Made by a program: the position numbers and the translations under genes. Below, piece after piece: positions 23,901 through 30,489 of a DNA stretch of 64,000 bases. Origin of the DNA: Candidula unifasciata (Eukaryota; Mollusca; Gastropoda; Stylommatophora; Geomitridae); assembly GCA_905116865.2 (NCBI GenBank), contig CAJHNH020007679.1, positions 32,501 through 96,500 on the forward strand. Direction: 5' to 3'. The notes below the pieces were generated by a model. That model was not told where the DNA came from and searched no databases. It saw only the letters and a list, made by a program, of their open reading frames with translations. How positions within the stretch are numbered: the first letter of the stretch is position 1; the number at the start of each line of letters is the position of its first letter.

Positions 23901-26900
23901 GAAGAAGCTTTTTTTTTTCCTCGTTGTATGCAGAGAAGTACACAATTCCAAAATTTTTTAAAGCCATAATTTGTTACACGCTGCTGTAAAAGACACTTTG
24001 TGGTGAGTACTATCACCTTTTTTTTAGACTCATTTTGGTGAGTACTGGTACCAATTTTTTTACTAGACAAAAAGAAAAGACCTGACTTTGCTCTCACAAG
24101 CTGCTTTGCAAATAGGAATTCTATGTGTGTCCTCCACAGTACCTTCTTACAGTTCATTCATTGTAGCGCTGACCATTGTGTTTGTCCATAAAAATCTTAT
24201 GTATTGCCAGTCATTTTTAACATGTATACTGTTCCAAGCCATGATGCCAAACAGCCCACTATCCTCTCTCTCTCTCTGTCTCTCCCTGCCTCTATTCCTC
24301 ATTAGTCTTTCAGTTGTATTTGTCTAATGATAGTTTATCATTTTTTGGATTGCTTTCTTAATAAAAAGAGAAAAACCAATATTACAGCATTTTTGGGGAA
24401 AAGTTCGTGGCCGGGGGAGGGGAGAGGGAAGGAAAGGGGGGGGGGGTGGGGGAGAGACCAGATGTGACTTCAAATCTGAGACCAGTGTTTTAATTATTTG
24501 TGAAGTGAAAATAATATAGATATATTGTGTGTCAATGATGGCTCAGAGGATAATGAAATCATTTCACAATTGTTAGTGTTCCAGGGTTCGAGTTCTGTAG
24601 CTGTTTAGAAAAATACATTAAAAGAAATGTAGACTGTCTATTTCTGATGTGACAACCAGTACTCAACAAAACACTCAAAGCTCTGCTTAACACTTTTTGT
24701 TTCAAAATAATTCACAGCCAATGCTCCACAAGGCAAATAACAACCATAACATACATTGGTTTATAGCTTTAAAAAGACTAAATACATAGTGAAAGTTGCC
24801 AGAATTGTTTAACTCTTTGAGTCCCAAGGAACGCATCACACGTTCATAGGTTCCTACCTAGAAGCCCAATTAACGCATGATGCGCCGATTTTATTACTTT
24901 CTTTACCACCCCCTGGGCCTGTGATGCTAAACCCCCTAGGACTCAAAGAGTTAATGCTCTGACCAAGTGTAAAAACAGTATAAGAAAACATAATTTTTGG
25001 GATTCTTGAGAGTAGAAGGCAGCTAGAACACATCAGACATTGCTTGCATCTGAAAGATTTAATGTATGTAATATCTTTCATTTAAACAGAGTCTCCTGGA
25101 CCTGGCCTGTGTTGCCGTCAGCAAGTTCAGGCATCTACACAACCTCCAAAATGTGCAAAGTAACATTAGCCAGATATTAGTGAGGTCAGTTAAATATCGG
25201 AGTGTAATTTTAACGATAACTGTATTTTCTGCTATGACAGCAATGGTCCTGAAATCCCATGTTCTAATTATGGAACATTTTTGTTAACTTTTGTTGTCTT
25301 TCTAGTGGCATTCCCATTTACCATAGCCTGTGATTTCCATGTCTCCTTCCTCCCCCCCCTCCCCATAGCACAATACAATGTTATCTGGAAAGCTGGCAGA
25401 AGAAAATGCCTGCTTGTATTTTTCTGATGATAGTTTATTGTTATTTTGATTGCTTTCTTAATAAAAAGAGAAAAACCAATCTTTATAGCTTTCTTAAAAA
25501 AAAAAAAAGGAAAAACACATTTCTTAGGAAAGTGGGGGGGGGGGGGGAGGATGAACCACATGTGACTGTTACGAGAGTCACACAGTGAAAGAGAATAGGG
25601 CCCCATCGCATGGTAACATAATCCACCAGTGAATGTAGTGGATAAACTGTAGCCAACCTCCAGTGAGGAGGTAACAGATATGTTTTTTTAAACAGTAATA
25701 CTCTGATCTGTCTACAGAGTTGACAGACCAGTATTTTAACTACTTGGGATAACAGGAGATTTTTATGCCTCTTTATGAAAATCGTGAAAAGGTATACAAA
25801 TCATAAGGAAACAGAAGCATAGAAATTACAGAGAGGCTTAAAAATGCACATGATAAGCAATGAATTGTTTAAGTTATCATGGAAAAGATCCAAATATGGA
25901 GACATCAGAGACAGTAGACACACTGTAAACTGCCATGCTTTTAATTACCACTTTTGCAGTCTAGACTGGGGGGGGGGGGAGGGGGGGGGGGGTTAGGGAG
26001 GGGTCTTTAAGCCCGAAGATTTAGGACCACATGCCTATTGCTGTCACCACAGACTTTGCAGATTAGGATTTTTTGTGTGCCCCTGACAGAAAAAAAAATT
26101 CCCTATCTTACCCAGGATTCGAACCCTGGTCTCCCACATGTGAGCCCTGTGTTCTTATCCATTTGGCCAGCCACTCCTTAGACACACTGTAATTGCATTA
26201 AAGACAAAAACAATACTGAATCAAATAGATAATAATAGTAGTATTATAATATTTTCTCCAGGCTATGCCAGCGTGGTGGGTAAGGAACAGGCAGCCAGAT
26301 TGGCTGGATCTGCACCACTGGTTGGTGAACTGATATATGACAAGGCAGATTTGGTCAAGGCCCTTTGGGAACAAGCAACAGAATCAGTAGAGAAAGAAGA
26401 TTATTATGGCCTGGAGAGAATGAGGCACCTGGGTGTAACCAGAGGGTCTGGCCGGCTCACTACCCTCAGAGGAAAGGCAAGACGGACATTTAACCAGATT
26501 TGGACGGGTACTATCAGTATTGCAACTCTGCGCTGGCTGCTGAAGCTGACAATGGAGCATGCATGGGAATACCCTGAGTGCTGTGATGTCAATTCTTGAC
26601 TCAACTCAATTATAATACCACTGATTAGAATGATCATGATGAGGGTAAAAATATTTGCAATGATAAAGAAGTGATCAGTATTATAATCTGATTAATTTGG
26701 GGGTCTCCATGGTGGAGTGGGTCAAGCCATTTGTCTTACCCTCTTAGAAGTCATGAGTTCCTTTCATGGACATGTCATGAAGTTCATGAGTGCAGTTTTC
26801 ATAGAAGTCCCTGGTGATTTCACTAGAACAATGGAGTCCATGTTTAATGTGATACTCTCAGCAGAGAGGTCCCATGTTCAAGCCCCAGTGAAAGCTGGGA

Positions 26901-27855
26901 TTTTTTTCATGTGGACTTCTAGTAATTTGCCCTGGTCTCTGGGTAGTAAGATTAATGCCGATGTGTATTGTTGCGCATGTAAAAAAATCTTTTGGCAGTT
27001 GGAACCGAGAAAAGAGTAGCATTGCGGCTCTGCACGGGCAAAATTTAGTGTTTAAAATCTACCCAAAATATTTTAGTATCCTCGCCGGTGCTACAGAGTC
27101 TGTGCACTGTGTTGAGATTCTTCAAACTCAGGCTTGAGTCAGAAGTAGAACGGAGCACATGGGTTACTACCCTTGTGCAATGATGTTGATCTGTCATCTA
27201 AACCTAATCTCAGCAGAGGGATAGCCATCCTGTGGAGAGAGACAAGCCTTGTAGGAGGTGTCATGAAGTTGATCCTCTTAACTTTTAACTGTAACTTTAA
27301 TTCTCCTTTCTTCTTCCTCTGTTTCACTTCATATTTTACTGCTTCTAGTGTCAAGGAAGATATACGGTTCTCCTACTTGCCTTTCTGGCCGCTTCGACCA
27401 TAAGCACATCATACTGTTGTCATGTTTCTCTGATGTTATCTTTCTACGTTGTCTTGGTCTGCCTTGTACTACGTCCTTCTCTTTGTGGTGTATTCTTTCT
27501 ATGGTATGGTGTCACAAGGCATTCTCTCTAAGTGGGAAAAACATTTGATTTGCTGTAATTTAGTATTGGTTCTTGCTGATTTTTTTCTCTTACGACCTCA
27601 TTCTTGATTTCTTCAGTTCACTTTTAACATTAAATTATTATTTCATTTAACAGAGAAGAAGTTTGTGACATATGCAAAGGGCCTGTGTTTGGACCTGGAT
27701 TACGAGCCATTAGACCAATGCCTAAGCTGTTCTCAATAGCATACATGCCAATCATGTTCCGGGCATGCACCCCTCACTGCCTCCACCATTTTAAAAACAT
27801 GAGCAAGGAAGAGCTTTATGCACTTCTGTATGGGGACCAAGCATCACAAGTCTGA
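2207..27855 (+). CDS. LRRC63-like leucine-rich-repeat protein, ten exons (5' end may lie upstream)
   Basis: Ten exons (2207-2957, 4242-4462, 5557-5641, 8472-8620, 11188-11271, 15532-15683, 18351-18434, 22015-22162, 25090-25184, 27654-27855) all have AG/GT borders. Their phases agree and give one frame of 656 codons plus TGA. The first 400 residues are low-similarity. About five LRRs follow (LTYLNLSFNNF, LEVLKMRDNPL, LEELSLAYNKL, LHTLDLEGNQI, LTQVNVRNNF). The last 60 residues carry a VCDIC pair and a later ACTPHCLHHF stretch, which looks like a zinc-binding Cys/His cluster. This layout, a short LRR block followed by a Cys-rich tail, suggests LRRC63, a vertebrate gene of unclear function; that assignment is from memory of the family and not searched. 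LRRs of this kind bind protein partners. The first Met of the visible frame is at 2246, and an in-frame stop lies directly before 2207, so either 2246 is the start or an exon lies to the left. All introns are packed with repeats. Confidence 0.72.
3125..3655 (-). mobile_element. Repeat R1, minus copy, split by a SINE
   Basis: The left part (to 3333) and right part (from 3552) are consecutive R1 sequence. A tRNA-headed SINE sits between them. Confidence 0.65.
3334..3551 (-). mobile_element. tRNA-derived SINE R5 with target-site duplication
   Basis: The reverse strand has a GGGTTCGATCCC B-box. The same element is at 7790-7978 and 40325-40550. It is flanked by identical 12-mers agaatggatata at 3322-3333 and 3552-3563, a perfect target-site duplication. 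Confidence 0.8.
3895..4185 (-). mobile_element. Repeat R1, minus copy
   Basis: The R1 landmarks appear in reverse: AGGCAAGAAACCAACAGTCT, ATCCGTAAATGGATGTGCAT, AAGACCAAAGTC, and AGAAGAAGAAG at the end. Confidence 0.7.
4242..4462 (+). CDS. LRRC63-like gene, exon 2
   Basis: The acceptor ATCTATTTCAG precedes 4242 and the donor GTGAGG starts at 4463. Two bases complete the Ser codon begun by the previous exon. The 73 following codons (IPVKENRIPQRQLLYEIAAA...) are basic and helical, and end with KSSTD. Confidence 0.75.
4660..4920 (+). mobile_element. Decayed LINE 3' tail
   Basis: It matches the tail of the LINE at 59350-59577, with the phrases GGCCACATTATGA, GAACATGTTGTGA, CACACAAACTGATA and GAAGAGGCATGATC. 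Several stops interrupt the frame. Confidence 0.6.
5065..5355 (+). mobile_element. Repeat R1, plus copy
   Basis: It shows the full R1 order after a TTC run: CACCAGCTGTAAACTCTGGC, GATCTGACTCATTT, CAGGCAGATGCACTCTGACT, GGAACCCACATG. Confidence 0.75.
5557..5641 (+). CDS. LRRC63-like gene, exon 3 (start uncertain)
   Basis: The donor GTAAGT at 5642 is strong. The frame TELSAADAVFPSAHSDSHKG joins in phase to both neighbours if the exon starts at 5557 or 5563. The acceptor region has a weak pyrimidine tract, so the start is a choice made on phase. Confidence 0.5.
5850..6120 (-). mobile_element. Repeat R1, minus copy
   Basis: It shows the R1 landmarks reversed, with a 12-bp G run (5936-5947) inside and an AAG edge at the right. 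Confidence 0.7.
6240..6960 (-). mobile_element. LINE tail R9 between 115 bp direct repeats
   Basis: The R9 tail (about 6405-6795, minus) is flanked by two similar blocks, 6293-6410 and 6808-6925. Both carry ACTCTTAACCAGA, GGTTTGCTGAAA and AGCAGTAAA. R9 matches copies at 17350, 21465 and 27300. Confidence 0.6.
7050..7410. other. Unassigned, GC-richer intronic stretch
   Basis: 7150-7390 is GC-richer than its surroundings (CACCAGCTCCGTTTGCCAGG ...). It may be the 5' end of a LINE on the minus strand, but I have no second copy to compare. Confidence 0.25.
7520..7775 (+). mobile_element. Repeat R1, plus copy
   Basis: It contains R1 from CATTCACTGGCTATAAACTC to the GACTCTTATGAC/TTAGGGA part, then meets a SINE. 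Confidence 0.7.
7790..7978 (-). mobile_element. tRNA-derived SINE R5
   Basis: It reads in reverse as a TGTAGCTTAGGTGTTACG A-box followed by a decayed B-box (GAGTTAAATTCC). It shares AGTAGTTTGCCATTGCTTTC with the copies at 3334 and 40325. Confidence 0.7.
8015..8360 (-). mobile_element. LINE tail R2, 5'-truncated
   Basis: The reverse translation includes HIERMSDD and MNGRRPR-type phrases of the reverse transcriptase C-terminus, ending in an AAG run at about 8025-8038. It lies just before exon 4 of the LRRC63-like gene. Confidence 0.75.
8472..8620 (+). CDS. LRRC63-like gene, exon 4
   Basis: A long T-run ending in AG at 8471 is the acceptor and GTATGT at 8621 is the donor. Another acceptor in the same phase ends at 8507. 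The product runs EVDVLTDKLFSVLSFLHSFT and ends in ELVTPAEMAVLDCLITGG plus AALSFK. It leads directly into the first LRR exon. Confidence 0.7.
8945..9040. repeat. CA-rich microsatellite
   Basis: Imperfect CACACA and CATG repeats. Confidence 0.85.
9050..9325 (+). mobile_element. tRNA-headed SINE R4
   Basis: A head with TCGCTAGCTGCTAACCTGCA and GTGGGTTCAGGTC (B-box-like) is followed by a body with GGTATCAGGTAGGGTCATGG, GATGCTGAC and GAAGGCATGGAACAAGGTCC. Confidence 0.75.
9340..9795 (+). pseudogene. LINE reverse-transcriptase fragment
   Basis: Broken frames read VKQGGALSPYLFNIY, then YCTDDTVLLTNTMKGMEHL and LSLNVKKTKIIST. This is the RT palm with the catalytic YADD changed to CTDD. It lacks both ends. 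Confidence 0.65.
9800..10680. other. Intronic DNA with a minor repeat fragment
   Basis: 9820-10010 has a SINE-like phrase (GTATTTGAATCCCCACTGAA), and 10035-10140 matches the LINE tail seen again near 60200 and 63660. The rest is AT-rich with no gene. Confidence 0.4.
10690..10900 (+). mobile_element. tRNA-headed SINE R4, truncated
   Basis: The R4 head (TTTAGTGGCTAGATGCTCAC) and the body phrase GATCCAGCCTAAAGTGGGT are present, but the 3' end is diverged. Confidence 0.6.
11188..11271 (+). CDS. LRRC63-like gene, exon 5 (first LRR)
   Basis: The acceptor CTATTCCACAG lies before 11188 and the donor GTAGCA follows 11271. Exactly 28 codons in phase 0 encode AYFIERLPDISPVMTTLTYL followed by NLSFNNFK, one LRR unit in one exon. 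Confidence 0.75.
11470..11740 (-). mobile_element. Repeat R1, minus copy
   Basis: The R1 landmarks are reversed: AAGAATAGACCCACTGCC, GCATGTCGTAAGAGTC, AGAACTTTCTGCCAGAGTTT, then AAGAAGAAG. Confidence 0.75.
11936..12712. repeat. Minisatellite, 46 bp unit, about 17 copies
   Basis: Tandem units carry CCTGATGTACAGAAGTGAAT then CATGGACAGTCAATCAGTT and a variable six-base joint (GGCCCA, TTCCCA, AGCCAG). It lies in the intron between exons 5 and 6 of the LRRC63-like gene. Confidence 0.9.
12785..12935 (+). mobile_element. LINE tail fragment
   Basis: ATCAGAAAGAGACAATCTAT with GATCACATCATGAGAAGGAG resembles the RT tail pieces at 17970 and 59345. Confidence 0.45.
13125..14031. repeat. Minisatellite, 26 bp unit, left block
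   Basis: About 35 units of GCCCTAGGTTGCCTTGGGCA plus CCAAAT alternate between GGCACCAAATG and GGTGCCAAACA variants. The array resumes at 15293 after an inserted element. Confidence 0.9.
14032..15292. mobile_element. Probable solo LTR inserted in the minisatellite
   Basis: The 1261 bp insert starts TGTGACACAACAG and ends CTGCTACA, so it has TG...CA ends. It is flanked on both sides by GATT (14028-14031 and 15293-15296), fitting a 4 bp target duplication. The minisatellite phase continues across it. AATAAA lies near the right end (about 15256-15261), as expected of an LTR read left to right. A 76-codon minus-strand frame (14483-14713) lies inside. No gag or pol is present, hence a solo LTR. 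Confidence 0.6.
15293..15425. repeat. Minisatellite, 26 bp unit, right block
   Basis: Five units (GATTGCTATGGGCGCCAAAC ...) match the left block, showing that it was one array before the insertion. Confidence 0.85.
15532..15683 (+). CDS. LRRC63-like gene, exon 6 (LRR)
   Basis: The acceptor is CAAAATAG and the donor is GTGAGT at 15684. The frame VVSPEVMYLSNLEVLKMRDN continues with PLVEIPANINKLQKLRVL, a textbook LRR with the N-P-L-x-x-I-P pattern. It ends in phase 2. Confidence 0.78.
16180..16700. other. AT-rich intron, no gene
   Basis: It contains a T run, a G run (16403-16412) and no recognised repeat. Confidence 0.4.
16715..17020 (+). mobile_element. tRNA-headed SINE R4, subfamily with intact head
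   Basis: The head GGCTTAGGCGTTGCGAGTCT with CGATCAAAACCCACT is followed by GGTCGACCCAGCCTAAAATG, GGGAAAGTAAAGACGGCCGG and GTGTAATGCTGACCGCATTA. It closely matches the copy at 63355. Confidence 0.8.
17083..17107. repeat. Poly-C tract
   Basis: About 24 consecutive C; one of several long C or G runs in the window. Confidence 0.9.
17350..17665 (+). mobile_element. LINE tail R9, plus copy
   Basis: Two frames together read GRPRTRWKDNI-type and VPMVEAARRARNRTLYL phrases of an RT C-terminus, ending in AAGAAGAAGAAGAAGAAG. Confidence 0.65.
17960..18260 (+). mobile_element. LINE tail fragment joined to an R1 fragment
   Basis: 17970-18110 matches the LINE tail at 59345-59480 (TTTGGTCATGTTAAGAGAAG, CACTGGACAGATCTATGGAA). 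18110-18255 looks like the plus-strand end of R1 with a C run. Confidence 0.5.
18351..18434 (+). CDS. LRRC63-like gene, exon 7 (LRR)
   Basis: The acceptor CATGTAACAG precedes 18351 and the donor GTAAGT begins at 18435. The frame reads LFDLPCLEELSLAYNKLTVM followed by PHIMCHLK, one LRR unit of 84 nt. Entry and exit phases match exons 6 and 8. Confidence 0.8.
18695..18990 (-). mobile_element. Repeat R1, minus copy
   Basis: The R1 landmarks are reversed, with a final AAGAAGAAGAAG. Confidence 0.7.
19140..21328 (+). mobile_element. Non-autonomous Helitron
   Basis: The left end reads TCATTTATATATATAAAAAT and shortly after GAAACTACTGAACCGATTTA, typical of animal Helitrons. The right end GCGTGGCCGGGTACAGCTAG is a short GC hairpin followed by CTAGT. 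There are no terminal inverted repeats and no target duplication. No Rep or helicase ORF is present. Four internal blocks (about 19480, 19597, 21090, 21210) repeat the phrases ATCTCTATATCTG and ACACGTGCGATTTCTATT. Confidence 0.7.
19813..19965 (+). mobile_element. tRNA-derived SINE R7 inside the Helitron
   Basis: The head GGCTGCTTGGTCAAGTGGTT and a perfect B-box GGGTTCGAATCC are followed by TGTGGTGACAGCACTAGCCA. The same body occurs at 20440-20525, 25985-26178 (minus) and 40870-41075 (minus). Confidence 0.7.
21465..21850 (-). mobile_element. LINE tail R9
   Basis: TTCTTCTTCTTCATTTCC is followed by GCCGCCTCAACCATAGAAAC and TTCTCTGATGTTATCTTTCC, as in the other R9 copies. Confidence 0.7.
22015..22162 (+). 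CDS. LRRC63-like gene, exon 8 (two LRRs)
   Basis: The acceptor TTTGCTTGCAG precedes 22015 and the donor GTATCA follows 22162. It encodes SLHTLDLEGNQITALPASCL then HMEKLTQVNVRNNF and a tail HPVFWKENNRNQAQ. It ends in phase 0. The open frame running on to 22531 is intron and includes a SINE on the other strand. Confidence 0.8.
22250..22420 (-). mobile_element. SINE R6-type head
   Basis: The reverse strand reads GGTCTCCATGGTGAAGGGGT and CAAGCCATTTGCCTCACGG, the same head as at 26700 and 41955. Confidence 0.6.
22540..22995 (+). mobile_element. LINE 3' tail with GAT-repeat end
   Basis: The broken frame reads LARKIQALEMQCFRRILGIS and RDHITNEEIRHKITQHI, an RT C-terminus. The element ends in a GAT repeat (22967-22994). 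Confidence 0.7.
23340..23420 (+). mobile_element. R3-type 3' end fragment
   Basis: TGTGGATTGAGCGCTTATGG then TTGATTCTTAATTCAACATT equals the last part of R3. Confidence 0.5.
23590..23915 (+). mobile_element. LINE tail R2, plus copy
   Basis: TAATCTGTTTAAATCACTAC leads to GAATGCTGAAGAAGAAGAAG. The frame would read HIEGISDDREVKTVYTREMN. Confidence 0.75.
24809..24954. mobile_element. TTAA-flanked MITE (piggyBac-like), copy 1
   Basis: TTAA at both ends encloses perfect 12 bp inverted repeats CTCTTTGAGTCC / GGACTCAAAGAG. It has no coding capacity. TTAA target sites are typical of piggyBac. The same 146 bp element is at 38430-38575. Confidence 0.75.
25090..25184 (+). CDS. LRRC63-like gene, exon 9
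   Basis: The acceptor TCATTTAAACAG precedes 25090 and the donor GTCAGT follows 25184. The frame SLLDLACVAVSKFRHLHNLQ is helical and follows the last LRR. It ends in phase 2, as the next exon requires. Confidence 0.72.
25985..26178 (-). mobile_element. tRNA-derived SINE R7
   Basis: In reverse it starts GGAGTGGCTGGCCAAATGGA, has an intact B-box GGTTCGAATCC, then an A run and the body AGTCTGTGGTGACAGCAATA. The head folds like a tRNA but this is a dispersed repeat, not a gene. Confidence 0.75.
26262..26610 (+). mobile_element. Repeat R3 with intact 108-codon ORF
   Basis: The frame 26273-26599 begins with a GTG read as Met (VGKEQAARLAGSAPLVGELI) and ends HAWEYPECCDVNS. It shares its stop codon and most residues with the copies at 36095 and 41172. 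The function is unknown. It is followed by TCAACTCAA tail repeats. Confidence 0.75.
26700..27200 (+). mobile_element. SINE R6
   Basis: The head GGTCTCCATGGTGGAGTGGG is joined to a body GGTCTCTGGGTAGTAAGATT and GTTGCGCATGTAAAAAAATC shared with 49100-49530. The end resembles R3 (GTGCAATGATGTTGATCTG). Confidence 0.7.
27300..27645 (-). mobile_element. LINE tail R9
   Basis: TTCTGGCCGCTTCGACCATA and TTTCTCTGATGTTATCTTTC match R9. It ends just before the last exon of the LRRC63-like gene. Confidence 0.7.
27654..27855 (+). CDS. LRRC63-like gene, terminal exon (Cys/His-rich)
   Basis: The acceptor TCATTTAACAG precedes 27654. The frame EEVCDICKGPVFGPGLRAIR leads to YMPIMFRACTPHCLHHF and ends at TGA 27853-27855. 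The C-x2-C and C-x3-C spacing suggests a small metal-binding module. No clear AATAAA is seen soon after the stop. Confidence 0.8.
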
Positions 27856-28556
27856 CAGATACATGTGTATGTTATTTGTGCATGACTGGAATTTTCTTCA
27901 TGTGTTTGTTGATACCTTTCTGTCTTCTGAAAGGTTAGTGTTAAATTGTACTTGGTAATCTTAGTTTCAGCTTCCTAGCAAACAAATTACACCATAGTTG
28001 CTCCGCTCCTGTGCCAATGAAAAACGCAGAATGTTCATCACAATCCCTTGTGGAAAGATTGACAGGATGCTGTTTCAGCATATGCACTAGCAGACACATG
28101 CATTAAAAGCATACGGGAGCCATCAGAAGTGCTAACACAAACAGTCCGACATTAGAAATGCAGTTCATCATTGACGGTAGCAGAAGTTACCAACAGATCA
28201 GCAATTGCACATGCGATCAATTTTAATCACATAAGGGCACCACCAGTATTGCGACGACAGGCCACGCGCCATTTTCTAAATCTACAATTCACAACACCAC
28301 ATTGTTCACAGTTGAAAAAAATTCTAAATGAAATCCCCAGCTCACAGTGTTGCGCCATGTGCTCAACTCAGAAGCTAGACGACAAAACTTTATCCTTTCA
28401 GTCTACAAATGGAGCAAAAATGCAATGGCCACCATCTGGCAGAAGCAAAACATTTGCCACGACCCAAAACAGCAACCATGCCTAGCGTCCATTGTGCTAT
28501 AGATAGGCATGGGATCACAGCTCGTGGCAATGGCAGGTGTGATTAGCAAGACCATC
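27856..28556. other. 3' flank of the LRRC63-like gene
   Basis: This is the likely 3' UTR followed by a CpG-richer stretch (28050-28550) with a 105-codon plus frame (28171-28485) that matches nothing I know. Confidence 0.3.
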
Positions 28557-28865
28557 TCACATTAGGATAAGTCTTCCACAATTAGAACATGGGATTTCAA
28601 GAACATAAGTTGTCAGTGCATGTTTTTTTTTTTTTTTTTTTTTCAGATGCTCAGCTTTTAATCTAACCACAGCCAAATTCTCTGTTCCCCTCCGTGTGAC
28701 ACAGTTCATGGAAGCCAGTTCCAATAAATCCACATCATTCATGTCCCACTTAGGCACATCTATATATAGTAGAGTCGGACTTTGATATCTTCTGCCCAAC
28801 TGTAATTCACCATAGAATATGTCATTAGAGACTCTGCCAACCTCCAAATCTGTTCCATCCATCAT
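28557..28865 (-). pseudogene. Unrecognised 102-codon frame broken by a poly-Lys run
   Basis: The frame reads RVSNDIFYGELQLGRRYQSP and VPKWDMNDVDLLELASMN, then a K run from a T tract, then EIPCSNCGRLILM. The C-x2-C ending and the steady amino-acid mix look like real protein. It could be part of an unknown element or a dead gene. Confidence 0.3.
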
Positions 28866-28949
28866 GAATTAAGAAAACTACTTTCTTCATAACTTAACAG
28901 CACAATTGTTCTGTTTTAGTGTCTAGGTTTTTGTATAAGACCCTTTATC

Positions 28950-29500
28950 CTGCCTTGAGACTTACTGGATATATATGCCTGCGCTAAATTGTTATAGGCC
29001 AATAGACACAATAGCGATTGTGGCCAGCACTATGCTGACCTCTTTTACATCCAAGAACTTCCTGTATAGTTATACTTTTAGGCTGGGTCGAGCAGAGAGA
29101 CCAGTCTAAATTCTAATAAGTGGGCTTTCTGGAGTTTGAGTTTTATGACAGATTTTTGGACCCATCAAAAATGCAAAGAGGGAGAAGGGAGAGTGAGAAA
29201 GTGGAAGAAAAGAACTGCAGAAGTAAAGGACCCTTTTTACACCAGTGGTCCATCACGAATATTATACTAAACTCATATTTATGTAGACCAAGTAGCACTC
29301 TGTGGGTAATGTGCTCATTATCATGCCGGTCACATTTACTTCCCAGGACATTGCCAGATACCTATTTAAGGCTGGGTGGGCCTAGCAGACAAGGCCGATT
29401 TTTAGAAAAAAAATATCCATGCGGATTTGAACCTAATATGTTTTGGTTGGTAGGGTAGCATCTACCATCTACGCTGCCACAGCTCCCAGGTCATAAGCAA
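28950..29500 (-). mobile_element. Two SINE R4 copies in tandem, minus
   Basis: 28950-29110 (CCAGCACTATGCTGACC) and 29255-29500 (CATTTACTTCCCAGGACATT, GGCTGGGTGGGCCTAGCAGA) are reversed R4 bodies. The second also keeps the head. Confidence 0.6.
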
Positions 29501-29534
29501 CAGCTAAATGCATAATTTGTTTAAATCATCATTT

Positions 29535-29815
29535 ATTACAGGGAGACGCCATGGTGTAGAAACTAGATGCTTGTCTGCAGATCTGAAAGTTGTGGGTTCA
29601 GTTCATGACAGCAGGACTTTTTTTTTTAATGTCTTTGGCCCCTAAGTCGACCCAGCCTTAGATGGGTACCTGATAAAGTCATGGGAAGTAAAAGTGGCTG
29701 GCATGAGGTTCATCATATCAGTCACAGTGTGGCAACTGGTCTATAAAATATAGGTCTAACTGTTTATGCTTAATATGCCTGAAGGCATGGAAGAAGGTCC
29801 TTTTGTTTCATCACT
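29535..29815 (+). mobile_element. SINE R4, plus copy
   Basis: The head GCCATGGTGTAGAAACTAGA and GTGGGTTCAGTTC are followed by GGTACCTGATAAAGTCATGG and GCCTGAAGGCATGGAAGAAG. Confidence 0.7.
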
Positions 29816-30080
29816 AACTGCTGGTATCATGAGGGCTATTAGACTGTAATGATGGGCGATACAAAGACAGTGGCAGATACCAGACAGACAAAAAACTGCA
29901 TACACAAAAGAGTTGAATAGGAGTAGAGCACAAGAAGATGGTGAAGAGATAATGTTCAGACAGATCTACGATCAGTTGGAGTCATCAACTGGAAAGTGCA
30001 GACCAATCACTGAGACGAATGGAGGCGGGTGATATCTAGGATTTTAAAGATCTTAAAATGCTGAAGAAGAAGATGAAATG
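29815..30080 (+). mobile_element. LINE tail R2 with long AAG tail
   Basis: R2 phrases (GCTGGTATCATGAGGGCTAT, GGAGGCGGGTGATATCTAGG) end at GCTGAAGAAGAAGATG, immediately followed by the AAG microsatellite. Confidence 0.7.
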
Positions 30081-30085
30081 TAAAA

Positions 30086-30216
30086 AAAAGAAGAAGAAGA
30101 AGAAGAAGAAGAAGAAGAAGAAGAAGAAGAAGAAGAAGAAGAAGAAGAAGAAGAAGAAGAAGAAGAAGAAAAAGAAGAAGAAGAAAAAGAAGAAGCATAA
30201 GAAGAAAAAGAAGAAG
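30086..30216. repeat. AAG microsatellite, about 130 bp
   Basis: Near-perfect AAG repeats that appear to be the expanded 3' tail of the R2 LINE copy just upstream. Confidence 0.95.
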
Positions 30217-30489
30217 AAGGAAGGCCACCACGCCAGTGTGCAAGTTACTACCCTGTGAAATGTTCATCAGTATGTGACCACCTATTTAACTTATTTTTTA
30301 TTTATAGTGTACATTTATTACTTTTCACTTTCATTTTTTTTATTGCTGTTTATATTTTGTATTATGTCTGGGTTTGATTTGATTTGTACAGCTATCTCTT
30401 CTATTTATCCTGTGGCATGAATGGTTTGCTTTGATCAAAATGTCTGAACCTACCGGATGAATAAGAGATGAAAAGATGGTAACGGCTGT

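Noticed and set aside
26095..26178. Possible tRNA gene on the minus strand
   Set aside because: The A and B boxes are good, but the sequence is the head of dispersed SINE R7 with mismatched acceptor bases, followed by the SINE body.
30007..30267. Poly-Lys and poly-Leu frames
   Set aside because: They are produced by the AAG microsatellite.
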